Shown piece after piece: positions 1-5,985 of a DNA stretch of 7,340 bases. A program made the translations under genes and the position numbers. The stretch comes from Atopobiaceae bacterium (GTDB lineage: Bacteria; Actinomycetota; Coriobacteriia; Coriobacteriales; Atopobiaceae), in the NCBI GenBank assembly GCA_017460265.1, contig JAFUBJ010000386.1, forward strand, positions 1 through 7,340, given 5' to 3'. The first letter of the stretch is position 1; each line of letters starts with the position of its first letter. The notes under the pieces were generated by a model. That model saw only the letters and a list, made by a program, of their open reading frames with translations, searched no databases and had not been told where the DNA came from.

Positions 1-504
1 CACCTTGGCGAGCTCGCCAGGCTGGAAGGAATAGCTGCCAAAGGTGATCCAGAGCTTGGAGCCTCCGTGCTCGGTGCCCACGAGCATGGGCAGTATCAGC
101 AAGATCACGCCCGCGGCACCGATGGTGTACTTGTATTCGGCCAGGCCGTCGATGCTTGGCACGGCAACCAGGGTCACGACCATGGCGGCCACTGCCACAA
201 AGAGCCACAGGAGCTGGCTGGACGCCATGGGCGGCGCGAGCCTTGTGACAAACGATATGCCAATGCCCGAAAGCGTGAAGGTTATGGGCAGGATGGCGGG
301 GTCCGCCCCGGGCGCAAGGCGCCTGATGGCAAGGTGAGCCACGGCAAAGGCGCAGAAGAGGCCCAGCGGAACGGAAAGCGACGAGAGCGACAGCTCAACC
401 GACATGTTCACGAGGTACATCGCGTACAAAAGCGTGACCGGCGCGGCCGCAAAGATAAGGAGCAGAAGCTCGGTGTTGCGGCGGGTGCCCACAAAGCTCT
501 CCAT
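1..504 (-). CDS. rodA: FtsW/RodA-family peptidoglycan glycosyltransferase (SEDS protein), 5' part only
   Basis: This is the first 168 codons of a SEDS-family membrane glycosyltransferase, which polymerises lipid II into glycan strands during elongation (RodA) or division (FtsW). The reading frame is open to the window edge. Hydrophobic segments lie near residues 12-32, 44-62, 70-88, 97-116 and 126-142. Residues 143-168 match the family signature: a G-x-S-K-L-W-I stretch, then F-Q-P-G-E-L-A-K, the conserved 'fQPsElaK' motif. The ATG overlaps the phosphatase stop codon by one base (TAATG), and a GGGAGG Shine-Dalgarno lies just upstream inside the phosphatase gene, so translation is probably coupled. 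RodA is favoured over FtsW because in other actinobacteria rodA follows pstP. The sequence seen here cannot exclude FtsW. A class B penicillin-binding protein gene (pbpA) would be expected next, beyond the left edge. Confidence 0.9.
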   Translation of the reverse strand, partial: MESFVGTRRNTELLLLIFAAAPVTLLYAMYLVNMSVELSLSSLSVPLGLFCAFAVAHLAIRRLAPGADPAILPITFTLSGIGISFVTRLAPPMASSQLLWLFVAVAAMVVTLVAVPSIDGLAEYKYTIGAAGVILLILPMLVGTEHGGSKLWITFGSYSFQPGELAKV

Positions 505-1880
505 TAGCGCTCGCCTCCCTTCGGCAGAAGAAGGGGTGTTCCCGAACCGTGCCAAGGCAGGGCGCCGGAGGCCTTGGACGCCTCGGCGGGGTTGGCCTCG
601 GCCTCGGCCGAGCTCTCGGCGGTCTCTTCGTGGGTGACGGGAGTTGCCTCGGAAGGCTCGGTCTCTCCTGTGGCCTTGTCGGCGGCGTCGGCCGCCGCGG
701 TCTTGTCGGCGTCAATCTGCTCGCGGTAGCTGTCCACGGTCGCGGCGGCCTCTGCCTCGGACGAGACCACCACGCCCTCGTTGAGCGCCTTGACCGTTGC
801 CTCGGGAAGGTCGCTCAGCTCGACGGAGGTCGTCTCGACCAGACTGTAGAGCGGGTGCCCCAGAAAATCGGCGTGGACGCCCTGGTAGATGCCTACGGTT
901 CGGCCGTTGACGCCCACAAACCACGAGCGACGCACAAAGAGCGCGCCAACTGCCATCACAAGGGCAAAGGCGATGGTCATGAAGAGCAGCCCGCGGAAAA
1001 GCGCCATGCGGCCCAGCGTCCGGTGCTGCTCGATGGTGCCGTCGTCAATGACGTCGACGACCACGACCGACACGTTGTCGTGTCCGCCGGCCGTGAGCGC
1101 CGCGGCAACCAGGTTGTCGGCCGCCATCTGCGGGCTTGCGGACGACACGGCCACGGCCTCGATCTCGGAGTCCTCCACCATGGAGGACAGGCCGTCCGAG
1201 CACAGGATGATGCGGTCTCCGTTAGAGACGTCAATGGTGAAGTGGTCGGCGTACATGTCGGGGTCGGAGCCCAGCGCGCGCGTGATGACGGAGCGCGACG
1301 GGTGGACGCGCGCCTCGTCAGCCGTGATCTCGCCCGCCTCGACAAGCTCCTCCACGTAGGAGTGGTCGTGCGTAAGGCGCACGAGCGTGCCGGAATGGAG
1401 CAGGTAGATGCGCGAATCGCCCACGTGGGCAATGGCCATGTGGTTCTCTTCGATAAGGGCGCAGGTTGCGGTGCAGCCCATGCCCTCCTTGCCTTCGCCG
1501 TTGGCGGCGCCCTGCATGACGGCGGCATTGGCCGCCTCCACCGCGGCACCCAGCAGGATGTCGTCGGCGTGCTGGGGCGCGTGCGCGGCAATGGTGTTGA
1601 CGGCAATGGAGCTTGCGACCTCGCCCGCGGCGTGACCGCCCATGCCGTCGCACACGGCAAAGACGGGGGCGCGTACCAGGTAGGAGTCCTCGTTATGCTC
1701 GCGCACGAGGCCAACGTCGGTCCGCGCTCCCCACGAAAGGTGCGTGCTGGAGCCGGTCTCGGTATAGGAGTCCTCGCGCGTCGCAACCGGCAGGATGTCA
1801 TGGCCAGGGCTCATGACGGGCTCTGCCGCGGGTGCGTCGTCTATCGAGGCGCCAATGATATGTCGCAGCTCGTCAAGCAT
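504..1880 (-). CDS. pstP: PstP-type membrane Ser/Thr protein phosphatase (PP2C)
   Basis: A metal-dependent PP2C phosphatase of 458 residues that would remove phosphate from Ser/Thr of the neighbouring kinase and its targets. The catalytic domain spans about 50-278. Its motifs are intact: NED at 63-65, DGMGGH at 78-83, GDSR at 154-157, CSDG at 227-230 and GGHDN at 265-269, so the metal-binding aspartates are present. One membrane helix lies at about 294-316. An extracytoplasmic segment follows (about 318-390, beginning SWFVGVNG), resembling the region after the helix in mycobacterial PstP. The tail (about 391-458) is Ala/Glu/Ser/Pro-rich and low in complexity. The N-terminus has about 45 residues before the catalytic core, longer than in M. 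tuberculosis PstP. A start at Met23 (base 1814) would trim half of this but has no good ribosome site. The chosen ATG lies 3 bases after the fhaB stop with an AGG-type site upstream. The gene overlaps rodA by one base. Confidence 0.95.
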   Translation of the reverse strand: MLDELRHIIGASIDDAPAAEPVMSPGHDILPVATREDSYTETGSSTHLSWGARTDVGLVREHNEDSYLVRAPVFAVCDGMGGHAAGEVASSIAVNTIAAHAPQHADDILLGAAVEAANAAVMQGAANGEGKEGMGCTATCALIEENHMAIAHVGDSRIYLLHSGTLVRLTHDHSYVEELVEAGEITADEARVHPSRSVITRALGSDPDMYADHFTIDVSNGDRIILCSDGLSSMVEDSEIEAVAVSSASPQMAADNLVAAALTAGGHDNVSVVVVDVIDDGTIEQHRTLGRMALFRGLLFMTIAFALVMAVGALFVRRSWFVGVNGRTVGIYQGVHADFLGHPLYSLVETTSVELSDLPEATVKALNEGVVVSSEAEAAATVDSYREQIDADKTAAADAADKATGETEPSEATPVTHEETAESSAEAEANPAEASKASGALPWHGSGTPLLLPKGGER

Positions 1881-1883
1881 GTG

Positions 1884-2297
1884 CTATCGCCTGGTAGCTC
1901 GCATTACGGTGTCACCAACCTGGATGTCGTCGCCGTCGCGCAGCGTGACGGGCTGGCTGATGGGGTGTCCGTTCACCAGCGTGCCGTTGGTGGAGCCCAG
2001 GTCCTCGAGCACGAGGGCGGGGCCCTGCAGCGTGAAGCGTGCATGGGTGGCCGACACGTACGGCTCCTCGATGACGATGTCAGAGGAGGGGGAGCGGCCC
2101 ACGACGACGGGCCCCAGAATGTCAACGTGCAGGCCTCTGATGCCCTTGGCGCCCTTCTCGATGTCTATCGACCAGATGGCGGCGTCGCGGCGCTGGCCGC
2201 GCACCAGCCCGATTCCCGTGCGCATGGTCGCGTACAGGAACAGGTACAGGAAGATGACGAGCAGGATGCGGCCTGCAAAGAGCACTAGGTCTATCAT
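1884..2297 (-). CDS. fhaB: FhaB-type membrane-anchored FHA-domain protein
   Basis: A 137-residue protein with an N-terminal membrane helix (about 3-25) and a C-terminal FHA domain (about 58-135) that would bind phosphothreonine peptides at the inner membrane face. The phosphopeptide-binding motifs are intact: GRS at 67-69, the serine and histidine of VSATHA at 81-86, and GSTNGT at 101-106. Size and layout match mycobacterial FhaB (FipA), a substrate of Ser/Thr kinases linked to septum and cell-wall synthesis. The frame is open upstream to an ATG at 2363, but that would lie inside the preceding FHA gene. I chose the ATG at 2297: it overlaps the upstream stop as ATGA, has a GGGAGG site 5 bases before it, and places the membrane helix at the extreme N-terminus as in FhaB. 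Three bases separate its stop from the phosphatase start. Confidence 0.92.
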   Translation of the reverse strand: MIDLVLFAGRILLVIFLYLFLYATMRTGIGLVRGQRRDAAIWSIDIEKGAKGIRGLHVDILGPVVVGRSPSSDIVIEEPYVSATHARFTLQGPALVLEDLGSTNGTLVNGHPISQPVTLRDGDDIQVGDTVMRATRR

Positions 2298-3580
2298 GAG
2301 GCCTCCCTGAACTCCAGATTCATGAGGCCAAGGGTGATCAGGTCGCCGTCGTGCAGCTGGCACTGTGCTACGTCGACGTCGTTTACAAGCGTGCCGTTGG
2401 TCGAGCCCAGGTCGCGCACGAACCAGGTCCCGCTCGCCTCGTCAAAGGTCAGCTCGGCGTGGCGGCGCGAGATGTTCGGGTCGTGGAAGACAATGTCGCA
2501 GTGCATGCGCTCGCGTCCGATGACCACGTGCTGCCCGGTTCCGCGATAGGTTCGTCCGCTCTGATGGTCTACCAGCAGGAACGACGGAACAGCTTCCTCG
2601 GCGGGCAGGTCGTCGTCGGCGGAGGGAGCCTCCACTGCCGGAACGCGGCGCTGCGTGAGGGGCACTTCCACCTCGGGCACGCTCAGCTGCGAGGCGCTGA
2701 CGTTGTCATCAAGGAAGTCCACGGGGACGATGTCGAGCCCCATCGAGGCGGAGTCGTCAAGCATCGAGGACACGGAGGGCGTCTCCTGCTCGACGGCAGG
2801 CTCGGGATCGAGCGCGGGGTCGGGCACCGCGGCGGCGCTGGGCGCTTCTGCGGCACTGTGTCGGGGAGGAAACGCGCTGATGACAGGCAGCGAATCCAGG
2901 TCAAACGCAGGCCGTGAGGAGAAGCCGTCCGAGGACGCGCCGGCAATGTCCTCTGCGGTCGGCAGGGGGAGCAGCCCGTCTTCGAGCGTGGAGTGCGCAG
3001 CGACCACGGCAGGCGCCACGTGCGCTGCGGCATGCCCCGAGGCGGCAATCGCCTCGGGCGCGGGGGTCTTGAGTGCCTCGGCAGGGGCTGCCTGGTCCGC
3101 ACGGCGGGTCGGCCTGCGACGATGGACGCCGCTGCGGTCGGCCGCGGCACCACCCACGGCAGACGAGCCGGAAAGGAAGGCGCGCTCCTCCGCACGCAGG
3201 CGCTCGAGGGTCTGCGCATCGATGTTCTCGGCAAAGACGGCAAACTTCCCGCTTCTAAGGGACGGGTCAACCAGGAACCGTGCCAGCGGGTCGCCCACAA
3301 AGACGTAGTCCTTGCCGCGAGCCTGAGACTCGATGAACGCGACAAGCTCCTGCGTGAGCTGCGCGTACAGCGGACGCATGGCGATGTCGTCACTTGGCGA
3401 GACGAGCACGGTGTACAGCGCCGGTGCCGTGTCCACGCCGTCAATGACGAGGGTCTCGGCCTCCATCTGCTTTGCCGCGCTCTTTGCGAGGCGCTTGAAC
3501 GAAATTGGTGCAACATAGCCCTGCGGCGCACCACCAAAGGCGTCGCTCACACGGCTCTCGAAAGCCTTAAACAAGTTCAT
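2294..3580 (-). CDS. fhaA: FhaA-type protein: DUF3662-like N-terminal domain, long linker, C-terminal FHA domain
   Basis: A soluble phosphothreonine-binding adaptor of 428 residues. The N-terminal 120 or so residues resemble the FhaA N-terminal domain (DUF3662), although this part is divergent. Residues about 140-330 form an Ala/Pro/Ser/Asp-rich linker that is probably disordered. The FHA domain occupies about 333-428 with all binding motifs: GRE at 355-357, the Ser and His of NISRRH at 369-374, and GSTNGT at 392-397. In mycobacteria FhaA binds phosphorylated MviN/MurJ and controls peptidoglycan synthesis; a similar role is inferred here. Start choice: ATGs occur at 3589 and 3580. A perfect AGGAGG (3595-3590) directly abuts the first with no spacer and lies 9 bases from the second, so 3580 is preferred; the alternative adds three residues. 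The gene overlaps the end of the kinase gene by 14 bases and fhaB by 4. Confidence 0.9.
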   Translation of the reverse strand: MNLFKAFESRVSDAFGGAPQGYVAPISFKRLAKSAAKQMEAETLVIDGVDTAPALYTVLVSPSDDIAMRPLYAQLTQELVAFIESQARGKDYVFVGDPLARFLVDPSLRSGKFAVFAENIDAQTLERLRAEERAFLSGSSAVGGAAADRSGVHRRRPTRRADQAAPAEALKTPAPEAIAASGHAAAHVAPAVVAAHSTLEDGLLPLPTAEDIAGASSDGFSSRPAFDLDSLPVISAFPPRHSAAEAPSAAAVPDPALDPEPAVEQETPSVSSMLDDSASMGLDIVPVDFLDDNVSASQLSVPEVEVPLTQRRVPAVEAPSADDDLPAEEAVPSFLLVDHQSGRTYRGTGQHVVIGRERMHCDIVFHDPNISRRHAELTFDEASGTWFVRDLGSTNGTLVNDVDVAQCQLHDGDLITLGLMNLEFREAS

Positions 3581-5345
3581 ATTCGTCATCCTCCTGGTCT
3601 TCCTGCGGCGGACCGCACAGAACAGTCGCGATGCTCACAAGCACACATAAGACTACCGCAATGCCGGTGTTGTCCCAGGTGGGGACGAGCCATATACCAG
3701 CATTTTCCACTCGGACTGCGATAAGCTGAGAGGCAACCAAGACGGCACACCCCACGATCTGCCCCACGATGGAGCAGGCGGTGGTCGGGCGGAAGCGCGT
3801 GATTGCCGAGGTCATGAGGGCAGCAAGGGCGCAGCCCACAAGCTCTATCCAGGTGCTGGGCGTAAGGGCCATGCTCAAGAGCGTGCCGCTTATCTCCTGC
3901 GCGGAAAAGCCCGACGTGCGGCCCAGCACAAAGACTTGCCCCACAATCCAGCCCGCGATGCCCGTGGCAAGCGCAGATCCTGGCGAGAGAAACGCGCCAG
4001 ACCATGCGGCGCCCGCGATGGGGTTTGCCAGGCAGCAGGGGAGAAGCACCCCCGGAGTGGTGTGGTTGTCGCCAGTTCCCACGACGATCCACCACGTCAG
4101 GAGCACTGCTCCCAAAATGATGGGCAGAAGGATCGCGGCGGCACCGCTTGTGGTGGTGAGCAGCGCAAGGAGCATCGCCACGATGGCAAGCGCACTGCCA
4201 AGCGGGGGCCACAGCGCCGCCGCAGCCGCAAAGACCGCCGCACCAATATAGGTGGTCGTTTCGGACACAAAGAGGTAGCGCAGCGCCACGAGACCCACAA
4301 GTCCGCTGGTCACCGCGGCTGTTCCGCGCGTGATGAAGGGCTCGAGCCACGGGTAGCGGAAGTACACGGGAAGCCGCTCGCCCTCCCAGACGTCCTCTTC
4401 CTCCTCGCCCTGGCCGGTCTGCGAGAGCAGGTGGCGGATGGAGTCCGCGCCGGCCGAGATGTCGCCGAGCGTGAAGGTGAGCTCGTTGGCAAACTCCGTG
4501 ACGGAGGGCGTGCGCATGGATGCGATGGGGGCGAGGGCTCCCAAAAGGGCCTGCTCACTGATGCCTTCGGCGTCCGGGACGGTCTTTGAGATCTTGGTCT
4601 TGGGGCCGCGCTCGATGAGCTTGAGCGACTGCTCGGCTGAGGTGGCCGCAAACGGGTTGGTGCCCGTCAGAGACTGCCAGACCACCACGCCCAGCGAGAA
4701 GACATCGGAGCGCTCGTCCACGAGCTGGCCCTTGATCTGCTCGGGAGACATGTAGCCCACGGTTCCGCCGCGCGCATCGCCAAAGCCGGTGGCCGAGGCG
4801 AGCGTGGCCATGCCAAAGTCGCAGATCTTCACTTGACCGTTGCGCTCGACGATGATGTTGGATGGCTTGATGTCCAGATGCAGAACGCCGTTTTCGTGCG
4901 CGAAGGCAAGGGCGTCGGCCACACAGCTCACCACGTAGGCGCACTCGTCGCCTGTGAGGGTGCCTCCCTCGACGCGGGCGAGAAGCTCGGCCAGATTTAG
5001 CCCGTCCACGTATTCCATGACCAGGTAGGCCCAGCTGGGGTCGGTCTCGAAGTCAAAGACCGTGACGATGTTGGGGTGGGCGAGCAGGCAGGCGGTGCGG
5101 GCCTCGTTCAGGGCCTCCGCCACGGTCGATGCGGTGGATGGGGCGCCCGCGACGGCCAGCGGCATGCGCTTGATGGCCACGCGGCGCTGAAGGCGCGTGT
5201 CCCAATAGGTCAAGACGGTGCCGAAGCCTCCGGTGCTGCGTGCGTCCATGACGCGGTAGCGGCCGAGCACAAGCTCGGGTTTTCCCAGGTAGACATTGTC
5301 ATTCAGCAGGCGCGACTGCGGATGTGTAAGGGTCGAATCCGGCAC
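3567..5345 (-). CDS. Hanks-type Ser/Thr protein kinase with polytopic C-terminal membrane domain
   Basis: A 592-residue eukaryotic-like kinase. The kinase domain spans about 28-290: glycine loop STGGFGTV at 37-44, ATP-anchoring Lys59 in VAIK, helix-C Glu81, catalytic loop HLDIKPSN at 156-163, DFG at 177-179, GTVGYMSPE at 194-202 and SDVFSLG at 213-219. All catalytic residues are present, but the usual arginine before the catalytic Asp158 is leucine (HLD, not HRD). A charged linker (about 290-335, with an EEEED run) leads to a hydrophobic C-terminal half with roughly seven or eight predicted membrane segments between about 342 and 578. A very acidic tail, QEDQEDDEYELV, follows. No PASTA repeats or large extracellular domain are present, unlike PknB. 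The start is GTG, the first possible start after an in-frame TAA, with GGGGAGG only 2 bases upstream. Another kinase could lie beyond the left edge, so I give no pkn symbol. It is the first gene of the signalling operon. Confidence 0.93.
   Translation of the reverse strand: MPDSTLTHPQSRLLNDNVYLGKPELVLGRYRVMDARSTGGFGTVLTYWDTRLQRRVAIKRMPLAVAGAPSTASTVAEALNEARTACLLAHPNIVTVFDFETDPSWAYLVMEYVDGLNLAELLARVEGGTLTGDECAYVVSCVADALAFAHENGVLHLDIKPSNIIVERNGQVKICDFGMATLASATGFGDARGGTVGYMSPEQIKGQLVDERSDVFSLGVVVWQSLTGTNPFAATSAEQSLKLIERGPKTKISKTVPDAEGISEQALLGALAPIASMRTPSVTEFANELTFTLGDISAGADSIRHLLSQTGQGEEEEDVWEGERLPVYFRYPWLEPFITRGTAAVTSGLVGLVALRYLFVSETTTYIGAAVFAAAAALWPPLGSALAIVAMLLALLTTTSGAAAILLPIILGAVLLTWWIVVGTGDNHTTPGVLLPCCLANPIAGAAWSGAFLSPGSALATGIAGWIVGQVFVLGRTSGFSAQEISGTLLSMALTPSTWIELVGCALAALMTSAITRFRPTTACSIVGQIVGCAVLVASQLIAVRVENAGIWLVPTWDNTGIAVVLCVLVSIATVLCGPPQEDQEDDEYELV
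3590..3595 (-). promoter_or_regulatory. Shine-Dalgarno AGGAGG that decides the fhaA start
   Basis: A perfect AGGAGG sits inside the last codons of the kinase gene. It touches the ATG at 3589 without a spacer, which is not workable for initiation, but is 9 bases from the ATG at 3580. This favours the shorter protein. Confidence 0.6.
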
Positions 5346-5392
5346 GGCCTCCCCTTAGTGTGTTTAAGCTTCAAATCTTGCCGTGACTAGTG

Positions 5393-5398
5393 CTTATA
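5393..5398 (-). promoter_or_regulatory. Possible -10 box for the kinase operon
   Basis: TATAAG on the minus strand would place a transcript start near 5386, about 40 bases before the kinase GTG. No convincing -35 hexamer lies at the normal distance. The palindrome at 5421-5434 falls in the -35 area, so an activator or a different sigma factor would be needed. Weak evidence. Confidence 0.3.
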
Positions 5399-5418
5399 GG
5401 GTAATGGTTTGCGGGCGT

Positions 5419-5458
5419 TTTGCCAAATTTGGCAGCGTGCTTGGGCTGGTTTGGCAAA
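5419..5458. promoter_or_regulatory. Candidate operator: palindrome TGCCAAATTTGGCA plus a further half-site
   Basis: TGCCAAATTTGGCA at 5421-5434 is a perfect 14-bp palindrome. A further TTTGGCAAA lies at 5450-5458, so TTTGGCA occurs twice in direct orientation with starts 22 bp apart (5428 and 5450), about two helical turns. The inverted copy TTTGCCAAA is at 5419-5427. The cluster lies in the divergent gap between the kinase operon and the tRNA-Leu gene, just upstream of the possible kinase -10 box, where a regulator would bind. The regulator is unknown. Confidence 0.4.
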
Positions 5459-5530
5459 TAACGTACATTCACTTGTCTCAGGCGTCTCCACATGGGTGGC
5501 GTCGACTTGCGAGAAAAGCAAAAAAGGCTG

Positions 5531-5558
5531 TTGCAAAACCAGCTTGTATGGTGATAAC
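5531..5558 (+). promoter_or_regulatory. Probable tRNA-Leu promoter
   Basis: TTGCAA at 5531-5536 resembles a -35 box, and GATAAC at 5553-5558 resembles a -10 box, with a 16-bp spacer. A start near 5565 would leave a leader of about 8 bases before the mature tRNA. TAACAT at 5555-5560 is an alternative -10 box with 18-bp spacing. Match quality is moderate. Confidence 0.45.
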
Positions 5559-5572
5559 ATACCTAAATGCGC

Positions 5573-5659
5573 GCGGGCGTGGCGGAATTGGCAGACGCGT
5601 ACGGTTCAGGTCCGTATGGGGGCAACCCCGTGAAGGTTCAAGTCCTTTCGCCCGCACCA
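5573..5659 (+). tRNA. tRNA-Leu(CAG)
   Basis: An 87-base class II tRNA that decodes CUG leucine codons. The acceptor stem GCGGGCG (5573-5579) pairs with CGCCCGC (5649-5655), followed by discriminator A and a genome-encoded CCA (5657-5659). The D-stem is GCG/CGC. The anticodon stem TACGG/CCGTA encloses the loop TTCAGGT, with anticodon CAG at 5607-5609 and a purine at position 37. The long variable arm (GGGG/CCCC with a short loop) identifies a leucine- or serine-type tRNA, and the anticodon fixes leucine. The T-arm is GAAGG, TTCAAGT, CCTTT. A strong terminator follows 11 bases later, so it is a single-gene transcript. It is transcribed divergently from the kinase operon. Confidence 0.97.
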
Positions 5660-5670
5660 TTGACTCTTCG

Positions 5671-5696
5671 AGGCCCTCCGGGGCCTTTTTTCTTTT
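5671..5696 (+). terminator. Intrinsic terminator of tRNA-Leu
   Basis: AGGCCC, loop TCCG, GGGCCT forms a perfect 6-bp GC-rich stem at 5671-5686. It is followed at once by TTTTTC and TTTT, a classic rho-independent terminator 11 bases after the tRNA CCA end. Confidence 0.9.
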
Positions 5697-5769
5697 CCCG
5701 ACAACGGAACACCCGGGACGGAGGCTTCTGTCCAATCCTCTTCTGCCGGTGGACGCCCCTTGTAAAACC

Positions 5770-5846
5770 CGAAGTACCCTTTGGGAGGGGTATCTTGCAA
5801 AACCAACTGCGGAAACGTAAAAATGGGTACCCCAAAGGGTACTTCG
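5770..5846. repeat. 77-bp inverted-repeat element (MITE- or REP-like candidate)
   Basis: Two perfect 16-bp inverted arms, CGAAGTACCCTTTGGG at 5770-5785 and its complement at 5831-5846, flank a 45-bp centre. Each arm can also fold locally: GTACCC/GGGTAT at 5774-5793 and GTACCC, CAAA, GGGTAC at 5827-5842. CTTGTAAAACC (5759-5769) and CTTGCAAAACC (5794-5804) form an imperfect direct repeat around the left arm, and TTGCAAAACC recurs at 5531-5540 near the tRNA promoter. The layout suits a short dispersed palindromic element, but copies elsewhere cannot be seen from here. Confidence 0.6.
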
Positions 5847-5852
5847 CTTTTT
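5819..5852. terminator. Possible bidirectional terminator hairpin within the repeat
   Basis: GTACCC, CAAA, GGGTAC (5827-5842) is a perfect 6-bp stem with a tetraloop. On the minus strand it is followed 3 bases later by TTTTT (complement of 5819-5823). On the plus strand TTTTT occurs 5 bases after the stem (5848-5852). It could end leftward transcription from the small membrane-protein gene. The T-tracts are short and offset. Confidence 0.3.
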
Positions 5853-5973
5853 ATTCCGGCGACCATTCTGGCCATCGGCGGTGAGCCACGCCGTCTCGTT
5901 CGCTGCCAACCTGCGGTCGACGCGCCCTGTCTGTTCCACCGCGCCGTTTCTGTATTATCGGGTCCTGTCTGGG

Positions 5974-5979
5974 TATAAT
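5974..5979 (+). promoter_or_regulatory. TATAAT -10 box upstream of the structured RNA
   Basis: A perfect TATAAT predicts a transcript start near 5986, only about 2 bases before the terminal helix of the RNA candidate begins (5988). The -35 region is poor: the hexamer at 17-bp spacing is TGTATT. The close agreement between promoter and helix is the main reason to assign the RNA to the plus strand. Confidence 0.5.
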
Positions 5980-5985
5980 TGCAAG

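Larger units (their letters stand above)
5697..5985. other. Intergenic stretch without a supported gene
   Basis: The open frames crossing this stretch run through the tRNA gene or the inverted repeat, have no family resemblance and lack good ribosome sites, so I call no protein here. It contains a small hairpin at 5716-5733 (GGACGGA, loop GGCT, TCTGTCC), the inverted-repeat element at 5770-5846, and the TATAAT promoter at 5974-5979. I see nothing else in 5847-5950. Confidence 0.6.

Noticed and set aside
549..2288. Long plus-strand open frame (579 codons) across the phosphatase and fhaB genes
   Set aside because: It is antisense to two clear genes with intact family motifs. Its Arg/His/Gly/Val-rich translation is typical of a GC-rich shadow frame and resembles no domain.
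1884..2363. Longer FhaB starting at the ATG at 2363
   Set aside because: The extra 22 residues lie inside the FHA domain of the preceding gene and would bury the membrane helix. The ATG at 2297 has the ribosome site and the ATGA coupling.
2655..3308. Plus-strand open frame antisense to the fhaA linker
   Set aside because: Ser/Ala-rich low-complexity translation mirrors the Ala/Pro-rich linker on the other strand; no ribosome site or family match.
5567..5884. Plus-strand frame starting at the tRNA gene
   Set aside because: It begins at the 5' end of the tRNA and reads through tRNA and terminator; no coding meaning.
5478..5939. Minus-strand 153-codon open frame
   Set aside because: It runs through the tRNA-Leu gene, its terminator and the inverted repeat, so the apparent protein is a by-product of RNA and repeat sequence.
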